Under the pieces are notes generated by a model. The model worked only from the letters and a program-made list of their open reading frames with translations. It was not told the origin of the DNA and made no database searches. The translations under genes were made by a program, and so were the position numbers. From Candidatus Mycalebacterium zealandia (lineage in GTDB: Bacteria > Desulfobacterota_D > UBA1144 > Nemesobacterales > Mycalebacteriaceae): a stretch of 64,000 nucleotides of DNA. This document shows, in pieces, positions 38,746-48,302 of this stretch. Numbering within the stretch: position 1 is the stretch's first letter; each line of letters opens with the position of its first letter. The stretch is taken from contig CP046180.1 of assembly GCA_014075295.1 (NCBI GenBank), positions 1-64,000 of the forward strand, written 5' to 3'.

Positions 38746-41160
38746 ATGCCGCCCGCCATTGAAGTAATCCTCCCCGGAAACATATCGGACAGTTTTTACT
38801 ATTCGGTTCCAAAACAGTTTCAGAGCGCGGCGACTCTGGGCAAGCGGGTTTTGGTTCCGCTTGGCAATCGGCGGACAATCGGGTTCGTGGTTGAATCCCC
38901 TTCCAAGCCGCCCGAAGGCATAAAACTGCGGGACATTATTGATGTAATTGACGACGATCCGCTTTTTGACAAAACGCGGCTGGAGTTTTTCAAATGGATA
39001 GCCGATTACTACATCTGCCCGCTCGGCGCGGTTGTAAAAGCCGCGCACCCGTCGGGCCTCGGCAGTATGAGCGTGAGAAGAAAAATCTCCATCACGGAAG
39101 CCGGGAAAACCGCGCTTGAAAAAGGCAAACTGTCAAAAAGCGACCAAGCAATTCTCCACGCTCTTGAATCGGGCGAAATGACGCTTGAAAAACTTTTTGA
39201 GATCGTTGAAGACAGCGGTTTTGGAAAAATTCACCGCATTGAAAACAAGGGACTCGCCGAAATTGAATACGAAGTAAAGCGCGGCGCGAACATACGCTAT
39301 GAAAAAATTTATTCCGCCGCCGCAGGCGCAAGCGCACGAAGCGAAATATCAAAAATGCCCGCGAAACGCTCCGTGGTGGAACTCGTGGAGGAGCACGGAA
39401 AAATCTCCCGCCCGGACATAAAAGACATTCTCGGAAACGCTTGCGCCCCGCATCTGAAATGGCTTGAAGAAAAAGGAATTATCACGGCGGAAAAAATAGA
39501 AATCGTGCGGGACCCGTTTTCCGAAATAAAACCGGACGACAAACCCGTTCCGAAAATGACCGCCGAGCAGCAAAAAGCGCTTTCCAAAATAAAAAAAGCC
39601 GTTAATGCCGGAAAATTCAAAACATTTCTTCTCCACGGGGTTACCGGAAGCGGAAAAACAGAGGTCTATTTGAGAACAATTGAGCAAGTCGCGGCGCGCG
39701 GCGCGCAGGCGCTTGTTATGGTGCCGGAAATATCGCTCACGCCGCAACTTGTGCAAAGGTTCAAAAGCCGTTTCGGCGACGGGGCTTGCGTGATGCACAG
39801 CGGACTCAGCGAGGGCGAAAGGTTTGATTCGTGGCGCAGAATAAAAAGCGGCGCGGCGCAAATCGTTATCGGCGCAAGGTCGGCAATTTTCGCGCCGTTT
39901 CCAAATCTGGGGCTTATTGTGGTGGATGAAGAGCACGAGAAAAGTTACAAACAGGAAGACAAAAACCCCTGTTACAACGCACGCGACTGCGCCGTTGTGC
40001 TGGGACAAATGACCGGTAGCCCCGTGATTCTCGGCTCGGCAACACCTTCGGTTGAAACCTACCGCAACGCGGTCGCGGGCAGGTTTGAATATCTCTCAAT
40101 GCCGTTGCGGGTTGAAGGAAGTTTGCTTCCGCGCGTTGAGATTGTGAAACAGGAAAAAACCGTTCTTTCCGCGCCGCTCAAAAAAGCGCTTGTTGAAAAT
40201 CTGAAAAACGGCGGCAAGGCAATTTTATTTTTGAACAGAAGGGGGTTTTCCACCGCTCTTATCTGCAACGGATGCGGCGAGACTTTTTGTTGTCCCAACT
40301 GCAGCATCTCGCTGACCTACCACAAAAAAGGAAACACCGTGAAGTGCCACTACTGCGGAATTGACGAAAAATTTGAAAACGCCTGCCCCGGATGCGGCGG
40401 AGAGTTTATACGTATGGGAATGGGAACACAGGCCATTGAAGATGAGGTGAAAAAAATAATGCCGTCCGCAACCGTGGCGAGAATGGACAGCGACGAAACG
40501 GGCGGAAAAACAAAACTGTTGGATCTTTACGGAAAACTTGAAAAAGGAAGCATAGATGTGCTTGTGGGAACGCAGATGGTAGCCAAAGGGCATGACCTTC
40601 CGGAGGTTACGCTTGTGGGAGTGATTTCCGCCGACATGTCTTTGTCAATACCGGATTTCCGCAGCGGCGAGGTTACTTTTCAAACGCTCACTCAGGTCGC
40701 CGGAAGAGCCGGAAGGGGAAAATCACCCGGCAGGGCTTTGATACAAACGGCAAAGCAGAACCATCCGAGCATAAAATATGCGGTCGAACAGGACGCGGTC
40801 GCGTTTCTTGAAAGTGAGTTGGAGGTGAGAAAAATCACCGGATGGCCTCCTTTTTCACGGGTCGCCGCGCTAAAATTTTCAGGAACTGTGGAGAAGAACG
40901 TTGAACTCATCGCGGAACGCGTCCACGCCCTTGCCGTTGAGGCGTCCGGAAATCTCAAATCCGGCGAAGTGGAAATTGTCGGTTATTCGGAATGTCCGAT
41001 ATACAGAATAAAAAACCGCTTCAGATGGCATATAATTATGCGGTCTGAGAGCCCTTCCCTTTTGGGGAATTTTTCAAGGGCTCTCAAGGAAGAAGCGGAA
41101 AGAACCATGCCTCCGAAAACCCGCGTTATTGCCGATATTGACCCGGTAAGCTTTCTTTAA
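38746..41160 (+). CDS. priA: Primosomal protein N' (replication restart helicase)
   Basis: PriA recognises stalled forks and reloads the replisome. The 804-residue protein has the N-terminal DNA-binding domain (PPAIEVILPGNISDSFYYSV, DPLFDKTRLEFFKWIADYY), Walker A HGVTGSGKTEVYLR, the DEEH box (VVDEEHEKSYKQ), GSATPSVET, and the zinc module with CNGCGETFCCPNC and CHYCGIDE plus CPGCGG. Helicase motifs V and VI follow (GTQMVAKGHDLPEVTLVGV, QVAGRAGRGKSPG). ATG 38746 is chosen over an upstream in-frame start because the family begins here. There is no ribosome site, and TATACT at 38731-38736 suggests a near-leaderless transcript. Confidence 0.94.
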   Translation: MPPAIEVILPGNISDSFYYSVPKQFQSAATLGKRVLVPLGNRRTIGFVVESPSKPPEGIKLRDIIDVIDDDPLFDKTRLEFFKWIADYYICPLGAVVKAAHPSGLGSMSVRRKISITEAGKTALEKGKLSKSDQAILHALESGEMTLEKLFEIVEDSGFGKIHRIENKGLAEIEYEVKRGANIRYEKIYSAAAGASARSEISKMPAKRSVVELVEEHGKISRPDIKDILGNACAPHLKWLEEKGIITAEKIEIVRDPFSEIKPDDKPVPKMTAEQQKALSKIKKAVNAGKFKTFLLHGVTGSGKTEVYLRTIEQVAARGAQALVMVPEISLTPQLVQRFKSRFGDGACVMHSGLSEGERFDSWRRIKSGAAQIVIGARSAIFAPFPNLGLIVVDEEHEKSYKQEDKNPCYNARDCAVVLGQMTGSPVILGSATPSVETYRNAVAGRFEYLSMPLRVEGSLLPRVEIVKQEKTVLSAPLKKALVENLKNGGKAILFLNRRGFSTALICNGCGETFCCPNCSISLTYHKKGNTVKCHYCGIDEKFENACPGCGGEFIRMGMGTQAIEDEVKKIMPSATVARMDSDETGGKTKLLDLYGKLEKGSIDVLVGTQMVAKGHDLPEVTLVGVISADMSLSIPDFRSGEVTFQTLTQVAGRAGRGKSPGRALIQTAKQNHPSIKYAVEQDAVAFLESELEVRKITGWPPFSRVAALKFSGTVEKNVELIAERVHALAVEASGNLKSGEVEIVGYSECPIYRIKNRFRWHIIMRSESPSLLGNFSRALKEEAERTMPPKTRVIADIDPVSFL

Positions 41161-41170
41161 TCGCGCAAAA

Positions 41171-43954
41171 ATGGCAAAAAGCAAAAAGCCCGTTCCGCCC
41201 GAACCTGAATTCGCCGCTCTCACGGTTGAAAGGTTTGAAAAAAACAACCGTAAACTCAAAGCCGGAGAGAAACGGCTTTTGCTTCAAATCGCGTCTCACA
41301 GCAGATTTCTCGCCCGCGCCGCGATACGCGACCCCGAAACCGTCTCGTTTCCGTTCTCAAACAAGGCGAGAACAAAAAACGCCATTGACAAAAAACTTGC
41401 CGCAATAAGTCGCAAAATTGGAAACACGGACGATTTTTTTGAAGAACTTCGGCGTTTCAAATACAGGCGTCTTGCGCAAATCATATATGAGGACATAAAC
41501 GGCGCGGATTTCACAAAAACAATGGAAGAGTTGTCAGACCTTGCCGAAGCGGTTGTGGAAGCGTCGGTTTTACGGCTCGCGCCCGAAACCGGAGCGGACA
41601 AAGCGGGGAAATTCTGCGTTCTGGGAATGGGAAAACTCGCGGGAAGGCAGCTTAACCTGAGTTCCGACATAGACCTTGTTTACGTGTATGAAGACAACGG
41701 AAATGCCCGGCCTTTTATAGACCTCTCCCACAGACTGACAGCGGAAATAGGAGCAAACACCGAAAACGGTTTTCTCTACAGAGTGGACTTGGGACTGCGC
41801 CCGGGCGGCATGAAAGGCTCCGTGACAACGCACATCGAAGGAGTGCTGGAACACTATTTCTACCGGGGTGAAACATGGGAAAAACTCGCTCTGATGAAGG
41901 CGCGGGAAATAGCGGGCGACAAGGCGCTCGGCGCGGAACTGCTCGGAAAACTTGAGCCGTTCATCTACGACAATACAAGCTACGACCTGATTGAAGATAT
42001 GTCCGAAATGAAAAGACGGCTGGAGGGAATCACAAAAAAACGCGATGTGAAACTCGCGGACGGAGGCATAAGGGGAATTGAGTTTTTCGCGCAGACGCTT
42101 CAAATATTGAACGGCGCTAACAAGAACCTGCGCGATTCCAATACACTTTCGGCGCTGAAAAAACTGCTGAAAAGAAAAACCATACCGCAGGAAGTCGCGG
42201 ACGCGCTCAGGGAAAACTACCTTTTCCTCAGAAAAGTTGAGCACAACATTCAACTTGACGAGGAAACGCAAACCCATTCCGTTCCCGAATCGCCCGAAAA
42301 ACTCTCCAGACTTGCCGTAATGATGGGATTTAAGAGCACGGCGAAGTTTGAAGAAACCCTTGATGATGTGATGAACGAAACCCGCAAAATCTGCGGCGAA
42401 CTGTTCAAACGGCCGTCCGGAGAGGAAAAGCCGATGGAGGATTGGGAAAAAGAGGCGGTGAGAATTACCGAATTCCTCACAAGCGGCGACGTGGAAAGAC
42501 CCGAAGCGCTGCGAAGCCTCGCTTCACTTGGTTTCAAAAACCCCGAAGAGGCGCTTGACATAATCACCGACCTTGAGACTCACGAAATGGCGGGAGGCGA
42601 TTTCCGTGCGCGCGGACTCTCCAAAAAAATGCTGCGGATGCTGTTCAAACAGTCGTTCGCGTGTGGAGACCTGAATCTGGCGCTCACGAACCTGAAACGG
42701 CTCATGGCAAATCAGGAATGGAAAATGTCCATCTATCCGCTCATCTCGGCCGCGCCGCAAACACTTGAAATTTTCATGAAAATTATGGGATGCGAAAACC
42801 CCATAAGCTCATTTTTAATCCACAACCCCTACTATATGGGCTCGGTGGCGCTGAAAGGCAAAAGCGCGCTTGGAGAAAAAAGCGGCATATTGCGCTCTCT
42901 TGAGGAATTAACGGCGAAACTGGACTCTGACGAGGAAAAACTGGACACCCTGTGCCACTTCAAATACATGGAAACACTAAAACTGTGCGTGTCGGAGTTT
43001 GAGGAAAACATAGATTTTCAACGTACGGGAAAATATCTTTCGCTACTTGCCGAAGTCATGATTGAGGCGGTACTGAAAATCGCGAAACGCCACACGGGAA
43101 ACACTGGCACGCGCGGTGTTTCAACGGCAAAAACCTGCGTGCTTGGAATGGGAAAACTCGGTGGCGGGGAACTGAGTTATTCATCGGATTTGGACATCAT
43201 AGTCATACACGACGGCCCCCAAACAGAACGGTATGTCAAACTGGCGCAGAAACTCATCGGATTTTTGTCGCTGACCGACCGCCACGGACAGATTTATGAA
43301 ATAGACACATCTCTGCGCCCGTCCGGAAACGCCGGCACGCTTGTAACTTCGTTTGAGGAGTTCAAGCAATACAACCGCTCTCAGACCGGGGCGCGTCTGT
43401 GGGAAAGGCAGGCGTTGATTAAGGCGTCTCACTGCGCGGGCGGGAAAAGTTTTGGAAACAAGGTTATAAACGAAATTGAAAAATGTGTTTACGAAGCTCC
43501 TCTTGAAAAGGATTATCACAAAAAAATTGCGCATTTGCGCGGGAGAATGGAGAAAGAACTCGCGCACGAAAGCGGTAATTATTTCAATTTCAAAACTGGG
43601 CGCGGCGGAATGGTGGATGTGGAATTCCTGGTTCAGTCCATGCAGTTAAAGCACGGAGGAAAACATCTTGAACTTAGAACCCCCAACACGCTTGAAGCGC
43701 TTGACCGTCTCATAAGTCTGGAAATTGTGGGTGAGAAGGAAGGCAAATCTTTGAGGGACAGTTATATTTTCCTCGGAACGATTTCAATCCTGCAGGGGAT
43801 TTTCAGAAAAAAACACGGTAACAGGATTGGACCGGACGATTTTGAGCGGCTCGCACGCGAATTTGAACAGTTCCCAACCGTGGACAAATTGCGCAAGGAA
43901 TATATTTCAAAAACGCGCACGACAAGAAAAATATACAAAAGGTTTTTTAATTGA
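41171..43954 (+). CDS. glnE: Bifunctional glutamine synthetase adenylyltransferase/deadenylylase
   Basis: GlnE adds and removes AMP on glutamine synthetase in response to nitrogen status. The 927-residue protein has the two expected nucleotidyltransferase domains: GMGKLAGRQLNLSSDIDLVY near residue 152 and GMGKLGGGELSYSSDLDIIV near 660, each followed by DLGLRPGGMKGS or DTSLRPSGNAGT and a helical domain with GIRGIEFFAQTLQ or GGMVDVEFLVQ. Length matches the family. It starts 10 bp after priA and overlaps the phosphodiesterase gene by 4 bp (TTGA). Confidence 0.95.
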   Translation: MAKSKKPVPPEPEFAALTVERFEKNNRKLKAGEKRLLLQIASHSRFLARAAIRDPETVSFPFSNKARTKNAIDKKLAAISRKIGNTDDFFEELRRFKYRRLAQIIYEDINGADFTKTMEELSDLAEAVVEASVLRLAPETGADKAGKFCVLGMGKLAGRQLNLSSDIDLVYVYEDNGNARPFIDLSHRLTAEIGANTENGFLYRVDLGLRPGGMKGSVTTHIEGVLEHYFYRGETWEKLALMKAREIAGDKALGAELLGKLEPFIYDNTSYDLIEDMSEMKRRLEGITKKRDVKLADGGIRGIEFFAQTLQILNGANKNLRDSNTLSALKKLLKRKTIPQEVADALRENYLFLRKVEHNIQLDEETQTHSVPESPEKLSRLAVMMGFKSTAKFEETLDDVMNETRKICGELFKRPSGEEKPMEDWEKEAVRITEFLTSGDVERPEALRSLASLGFKNPEEALDIITDLETHEMAGGDFRARGLSKKMLRMLFKQSFACGDLNLALTNLKRLMANQEWKMSIYPLISAAPQTLEIFMKIMGCENPISSFLIHNPYYMGSVALKGKSALGEKSGILRSLEELTAKLDSDEEKLDTLCHFKYMETLKLCVSEFEENIDFQRTGKYLSLLAEVMIEAVLKIAKRHTGNTGTRGVSTAKTCVLGMGKLGGGELSYSSDLDIIVIHDGPQTERYVKLAQKLIGFLSLTDRHGQIYEIDTSLRPSGNAGTLVTSFEEFKQYNRSQTGARLWERQALIKASHCAGGKSFGNKVINEIEKCVYEAPLEKDYHKKIAHLRGRMEKELAHESGNYFNFKTGRGGMVDVEFLVQSMQLKHGGKHLELRTPNTLEALDRLISLEIVGEKEGKSLRDSYIFLGTISILQGIFRKKHGNRIGPDDFERLAREFEQFPTVDKLRKEYISKTRTTRKIYKRFFN

Positions 43955-45363
43955 ACACCCCGCGCCCGGATGAAATAAAAAGATGCGTCATCATGCTCAC
44001 GGACGGCGCGCGCAAGGATGTTTTTGAGCAGTTGTTGTCAAGCGGGCGGCTGCCGAACATATCGCGGCACATAGTTGAACCGGGCGGTTTCATAACCGCT
44101 TCGTCCGTTTTTCCGTCAACCACCGGACCCGCCTACACTCCATATCTGCTCGGCTCATTTCCGGGAAAGTGCAACATGCCGGGAATCCGCTGGCTTGATA
44201 AAAAACTGTGGGACAAAACTCTGACTTTCAGACGTTTGAGAAGTTATGTGAGCTATGAAGCGACTTTCCTCAATTCAGACCTGAACCCTTATCCGCCAAC
44301 TCTGTTTGAACTGATTCCCTCAAGCGTGAGCATCTTCAATGAAATGACCAGAGGGTTGCCGTTCAGTCGAGACCTGACCTCTATGTCCACCGCTTTTCAC
44401 AAAATCAAAAGCCATTTTTTTGAAGATGGCTACTCAATTGACAGAATCGCGGCGGACAAATTTCTGAGCTGTTTCGACGGAGACGCGCGGGATTTTCCGC
44501 TTTTCTGCTTTGCAGTCTTTATGGAGATAGATTCGCTTTCCCACAAGCTTCATCCTTTTCACAAAAAAGTCATAGACGCATATTTGAAAATGGACGGCAT
44601 AGTCGGCGAGATTGTGGAAAAACTCAAACAAAAAGGCGTTTTTAAAAATACACTCCTCGCTATTGTGAGCGACCACGGACTCACGGCGACTCACACTCAT
44701 TTTGACCTGTCAAAAAAGCTTGAACGCGAAGGATTCAGCATCCTTGAATACCCGAATATTTTCCGCAATTTCTTCGGCGCGGACTGCTCGGTAATGGTGT
44801 CGGGCAACTCAATGGCGCATATTTACTTGAAGAACGCGAGCAACGAAACACGCAAAAACATCGCGCGGCGGTGCGCGTCCGAAAAACAGATTGATCTGGT
44901 CATGAGCCTCCGTGAAGACGGGTGGATTGAGATTCTTTCAGAGCGCGGAAGTGCGGTTGTGAAAGCTGATAACGACACAATACTTTATGAAACAAACGGT
45001 GGCGACCCGTTCGGTTTTCAGCGCATGAGCGGGGAAATGACAAAGGACGCGCAATTGGAACTGACTTTTCAAACTGATTATCCGGACGCGCTCGTGCAGG
45101 CGTGCCAAATTTTTGAATCTTCACGCACGGGAGACATAGTGGTAAGTGCAAAACAGGGTTTTGATTTAAGGGCGCGTTTTGAAATTCCCGAACACAAAGC
45201 GTCTCACGGCTCAATGATTAAAGACCATATCTCGGTTCCCATAGCGCTCAACGCAAAAATCGCCGCGCGCCCCGCGCGAACCGTGGACATTTATCCCACC
45301 ATTCTCGAACACATGGGAATCGCCGTTCCTGAAAATATTGACGGCAAAAGTCTTCTTGTTTAA
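43951..45363 (+). CDS. Alkaline-phosphatase-superfamily phosphodiesterase/nucleotide pyrophosphatase
   Basis: This 470-residue metal-dependent hydrolase is of the type I phosphodiesterase/NPP group. Metal ligand Asp is in VIMLTDGARKDVF (about 18), the nucleophile lies in SSVFPSTTGPAYTPYLLGS, later ligands are in EIDSLSHKLHPFH and SDHGLTATHTH, and the last histidine is in KASHGSM near the C-terminus. There is no signal peptide, so it is presumably cytoplasmic, which is unusual for the family. The start is TTG 43951, overlapping glnE. The substrate is unknown; a nucleotide or lipid-head phosphodiester is likely. Confidence 0.8.
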   Translation: MNTPRPDEIKRCVIMLTDGARKDVFEQLLSSGRLPNISRHIVEPGGFITASSVFPSTTGPAYTPYLLGSFPGKCNMPGIRWLDKKLWDKTLTFRRLRSYVSYEATFLNSDLNPYPPTLFELIPSSVSIFNEMTRGLPFSRDLTSMSTAFHKIKSHFFEDGYSIDRIAADKFLSCFDGDARDFPLFCFAVFMEIDSLSHKLHPFHKKVIDAYLKMDGIVGEIVEKLKQKGVFKNTLLAIVSDHGLTATHTHFDLSKKLEREGFSILEYPNIFRNFFGADCSVMVSGNSMAHIYLKNASNETRKNIARRCASEKQIDLVMSLREDGWIEILSERGSAVVKADNDTILYETNGGDPFGFQRMSGEMTKDAQLELTFQTDYPDALVQACQIFESSRTGDIVVSAKQGFDLRARFEIPEHKASHGSMIKDHISVPIALNAKIAARPARTVDIYPTILEHMGIAVPENIDGKSLLV

Positions 45364-45368
45364 CGGAA

Positions 45369-45869
45369 CTATTTGAGAACGGCGGTCTCTATTTCTTTGC
45401 CGACCGTTTCTTCGGACTTTGAAGTGGCAACCGAAATTTCGCTTAAAATAAGCGAGAATGCGTTTTCCATTATTTGCTTTTCACCGAAAGAAAGATCTTT
45501 TTTCTTGCTGGTTCTTAAGATGTCTCTGAAAACTTCGGCAACTTCAAAAATATCACCGTTTTTGATTTTTTCCGAATACTCTTTGTGGCGTTTATTCCAT
45601 GCCTGCTTTTTGCCTGCGGAAGACGGTTTCGTCTTCTGCTTGAGCACCTCAAAGACCTTTATAACTCGCCCTCTGGAAATAACCTTCCTCATACCGACAC
45701 TGTCGGTTTTTTTCACCGGAACCATAACGGTTATGTCGTTTTTAAGGGTTTTGAGAATATAAAAAGTGGCTTTGCTGCCCGCTATCTCTCTTCTCTCAAC
45801 GGACTCTATTTTTGCCACTCCGTAAACCGGATAAACAACATTATTGCCTGCTTTGAACTGGACTGCCAT
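45369..45869 (-). CDS. CarD-family transcription regulator
   Basis: CarD proteins bind the RNA polymerase beta subunit and stabilise open promoter complexes. The 166-residue protein has the N-terminal Tudor-like RNAP-interaction domain (FKAGNNVVYPVYGVAKIESV, then FYILKTLKNDITVMVPVKK) and a helical DNA-binding C-terminal part (AWNKRHKEYSEKIKNGDIFE, VAEVFRDILRTSKKKDLSFG). The length is normal for the short CdnL/CarD type. It is convergent with the phosphodiesterase gene, 5 bp apart, and divergent from nuoF, with its own strong promoter. Confidence 0.92.
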   Translation of the reverse strand: MAVQFKAGNNVVYPVYGVAKIESVERREIAGSKATFYILKTLKNDITVMVPVKKTDSVGMRKVISRGRVIKVFEVLKQKTKPSSAGKKQAWNKRHKEYSEKIKNGDIFEVAEVFRDILRTSKKKDLSFGEKQIMENAFSLILSEISVATSKSEETVGKEIETAVLK

Positions 45870-45892
45870 TGCGGAAGGGAAAAGCGTTCGTG

Positions 45893-45921
45893 ACTATAAC
45901 AGCTAAAGGAGCGACGGTCAA
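45893..45921 (-). promoter_or_regulatory. Sigma70 promoter of the carD gene
   Basis: On the minus strand TTGACC (45921-45916), an exact 17-bp spacer and TATAGT (45898-45893) lie 24 bp before the carD ATG. The predicted leader is only about 17 nt and lacks a purine-rich ribosome site. Confidence 0.75.
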
Positions 45922-45993
45922 ACACGGGGCGGACACGGTTTTTTTCACGCGGGCGTTGTGATAAAATCCCGCCTGAAACCGTCTTTAAAGCAA

Positions 45994-47280
45994 ATGCCTG
46001 AAACAAAAATCATAAGGAACTACACGGAAAGAGGGGCGGACTCGCGCCTGCTCCGCTCGTATCTTGAATCCGGCGGCTACGAAGCGTTGAAAAAAGCCCT
46101 GTCAATGGAGCCGGAAGAAATTACGGAAATCGTCAAAAAGTCCGGCCTTCGCGGGCGCGGCGGCGCGGGATTCCCGACCGGGCTGAAATGGAGTTTTATC
46201 CCGCGCGAAACCAGCAAGCCCGTCTACCTGTGTTGCAACGCAGACGAAAGCGAGCCCGGTAGTTTCAAGGACAGGGAAATCATCGAGCGCGACCCGCATC
46301 AGATAATTGAGGGAATGCTTATCGCGGCGCGCGCGGTGGGCGCGGAGAAGATGTATATCTACATCAGGGGCGAAATGCCGCTCGGCGCGGAAATACTTGA
46401 AAACGCCGTGAAAGAAGCGCATGAAGGCGGCTATCTGGGACGGAACATAATGGGTTTCGGGTTTGATGCGGAAATATCGGTTTTCAAGGGCGCGGGCGCG
46501 TATATATGCGGAGAGGAAACCGGAATGCTTGAGTCAATAGAGGGGAAAAACGGCGAACCGCGGCCCAAACCTCCCTTCCCCGCACAGTCAGGACTGTTTC
46601 AGTCGCCGACCGTTATAAACAACGTGGAAACGCTCGCGTGCGTTCCGCACATAATCAATAGAGGCGCGGAATGGTTTTCGTCCATTGGAACTCCTAAAAA
46701 CACGGGCACAAAAATTTTCGGTCTGAGCGGTTGCGTGAACCGTCCGGGACTGTATGAGTTGCCGCTCGGTGTGCCGCTCAGGGAGTTGATATACGAATAC
46801 GGCGGCGGAGTTCCCGAAGGCGGGCAAATCAAAGCAGTTTCACCCGGAGGGTCTTCATCGGGTGTGCTCACTGCGGATGAACTGGACATCACGATGGATT
46901 TTGACACTCTAAACGGGCTCGGCTCAATGCTCGGAACCGCCGGCGTTACGGTTATGGATGAAACGGTTTCAATGGTCAGCGCGGCGCGCAATCTCGCGCA
47001 TTTTTACAGGGACGAATCTTGCGGGCAGTGCGTTCAGTGCCGCGAGGGAACATGGTGGCTTGAAAAAATGCTCGGGAAAATTGAAGACGGGAGCGGAGAG
47101 CCGGAATATATCGACATAATTCTTGACGCGTGTTTACAAATGACCGGAAAAACTATCTGCGCACTCGCCGATGGCTGCGCTATGCCCGTCTCATCAATGG
47201 TGAAAAAATTCAGAAGCGAGTTTGAACAAGCCATCAAGGACGGCGGGGTGAAATCCTCGCATATGGGAAAATGGAAATAG
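45994..47280 (+). CDS. nuoF: NADH-quinone oxidoreductase subunit F (NuoF-like)
   Basis: NuoF holds the NADH site, FMN and one [4Fe-4S] cluster of complex I. The 428-residue protein shows the NADH site GLRGRGGAGFPTGLKW, the FMN site GAGAYICGEETGMLESIEG, NNVETLACVP and the cluster motif ESCGQCVQCREG with a distal cysteine in KTICALADGC. ATG 45994 is used; a GTG 12 codons upstream is open but unconvincing. No nuoE or nuoG is adjacent, so either the nuo genes are dispersed or this is the diaphorase of a hydrogenase or formate dehydrogenase. Confidence 0.9.
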   Translation: MPETKIIRNYTERGADSRLLRSYLESGGYEALKKALSMEPEEITEIVKKSGLRGRGGAGFPTGLKWSFIPRETSKPVYLCCNADESEPGSFKDREIIERDPHQIIEGMLIAARAVGAEKMYIYIRGEMPLGAEILENAVKEAHEGGYLGRNIMGFGFDAEISVFKGAGAYICGEETGMLESIEGKNGEPRPKPPFPAQSGLFQSPTVINNVETLACVPHIINRGAEWFSSIGTPKNTGTKIFGLSGCVNRPGLYELPLGVPLRELIYEYGGGVPEGGQIKAVSPGGSSSGVLTADELDITMDFDTLNGLGSMLGTAGVTVMDETVSMVSAARNLAHFYRDESCGQCVQCREGTWWLEKMLGKIEDGSGEPEYIDIILDACLQMTGKTICALADGCAMPVSSMVKKFRSEFEQAIKDGGVKSSHMGKWK

Positions 47281-47283
47281 TTT

Positions 47284-47357
47284 TGGCTGGGGCGGGAGGA
47301 TTCGAACCTCCACTGCCGGAGTCAAAGTCCGGTGTCCTGCCATTAGACGACGCCCCA
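47284..47357 (-). tRNA. tRNA-Gln (TTG)
   Basis: The minus strand folds as a complete cloverleaf: acceptor TGGGGCG/CGCCCCA with G discriminator, D arm GTC...GAC, anticodon stem CCGGA/TCCGG with loop CTTTGAC (anticodon TTG), and T arm GGAGG-TTCGAAT-CCTCC. The 3' CCA is encoded. It lies just after nuoF in the opposite direction. Confidence 0.95.
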
Positions 47358-47408
47358 AGTTGCGAAAATAAAACTACACAATAGCGCAAAACGCTCAAAG
47401 GCGCTCAC

Positions 47409-48263
47409 TCACTCCGCCCCGTCCCACCCTTCAATTCCACGCGCGAGAAAACAGTCAAAATCCGCATCTTTTCTCATCCGCTCAAACACCTCGCGCGCGG
47501 TTTCCCAGTCTTCAAAAACCGAAAAGAAAGCAGACCCCGAACCGGTCATTAAAAACGGAATGTCATAGTCCGCACTTATGAGAGCACAAAAACGCGCGAG
47601 TTCGGGATATAGCGAAAACGCCGCTTCCTCAAGACCGTTTGTCATTTCAACCGGATGGCTGACGCCCCACATTTTTTTTGGATCTTCGCACGGTTGTCCC
47701 GAAGGGTTTAATTCATCCCATTTGCGGTAAACATCCGCCGTGAGCGACTCAAAACCGGGAAAGCAAACCACGTAGCTTAAAAGCGGAAACCCCTTGATTG
47801 GCTCAACCTTTTCACCTCTGCCCGAAATCACGCACGCCTCGCAGTCAATAAAAAGCGGCACGTCCGAACCGACCATGCCTGCGATTTCGCGAAGGGTTTT
47901 GCCGTTAAATGCGCAAAATACACGGTTAAGCCCCACAAGAACCGCCGCCGCGTTGCCGCTGCCGCCGCCGAGCCCTGCGCCCTGCGGTATGTTTTTCTTC
48001 AAACTTATCTCCACTCCGCGCTTAATTTCCGCCTTTTGTAAAAAAAGGTTTGCCGCCGCAAAAGCGGTGTTTTTTTCGGGCGCGCCCTCACAACCCGTCA
48101 AAACAATTCCGCCCGGCTCCTCGGACACTCTTATTCCAACCTCATCAAAAATACCGATTGGCTGAACAGTCGATTTTATGTTGTGAAAACCGTCAGCGCG
48201 AGCGCCGGTAACGTAAAGGTTGAGGTTGATTTTTGCCGGAGACAGAAGCGTGAACTCTTTCAT
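47409..48263 (-). CDS. ispE: 4-diphosphocytidyl-2-C-methyl-D-erythritol kinase
   Basis: IspE is the GHMP kinase of the MEP isoprenoid pathway. The protein has LLSPAKINLNLYVTGARADG at the start, the phosphate loop IPQGAGLGGGSGNAAAVL near residue 95, DVPLFIDCEACVISGRGE, and the C-terminal FLMTGSGSAFFSVF. ATG 48263 (284 residues) is chosen as it begins just before the conserved start; an ATG 8 codons upstream is in frame. Its 3' end is 51 bp from tRNA-Gln, and it is divergent from fxsA. Confidence 0.94.
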   Translation of the reverse strand: MKEFTLLSPAKINLNLYVTGARADGFHNIKSTVQPIGIFDEVGIRVSEEPGGIVLTGCEGAPEKNTAFAAANLFLQKAEIKRGVEISLKKNIPQGAGLGGGSGNAAAVLVGLNRVFCAFNGKTLREIAGMVGSDVPLFIDCEACVISGRGEKVEPIKGFPLLSYVVCFPGFESLTADVYRKWDELNPSGQPCEDPKKMWGVSHPVEMTNGLEEAAFSLYPELARFCALISADYDIPFLMTGSGSAFFSVFEDWETAREVFERMRKDADFDCFLARGIEGWDGAE

Positions 48264-48302
48264 ACGCCGTGTTATTATGTTTCGCACGCGCGGGCAAGTC
48301 CA

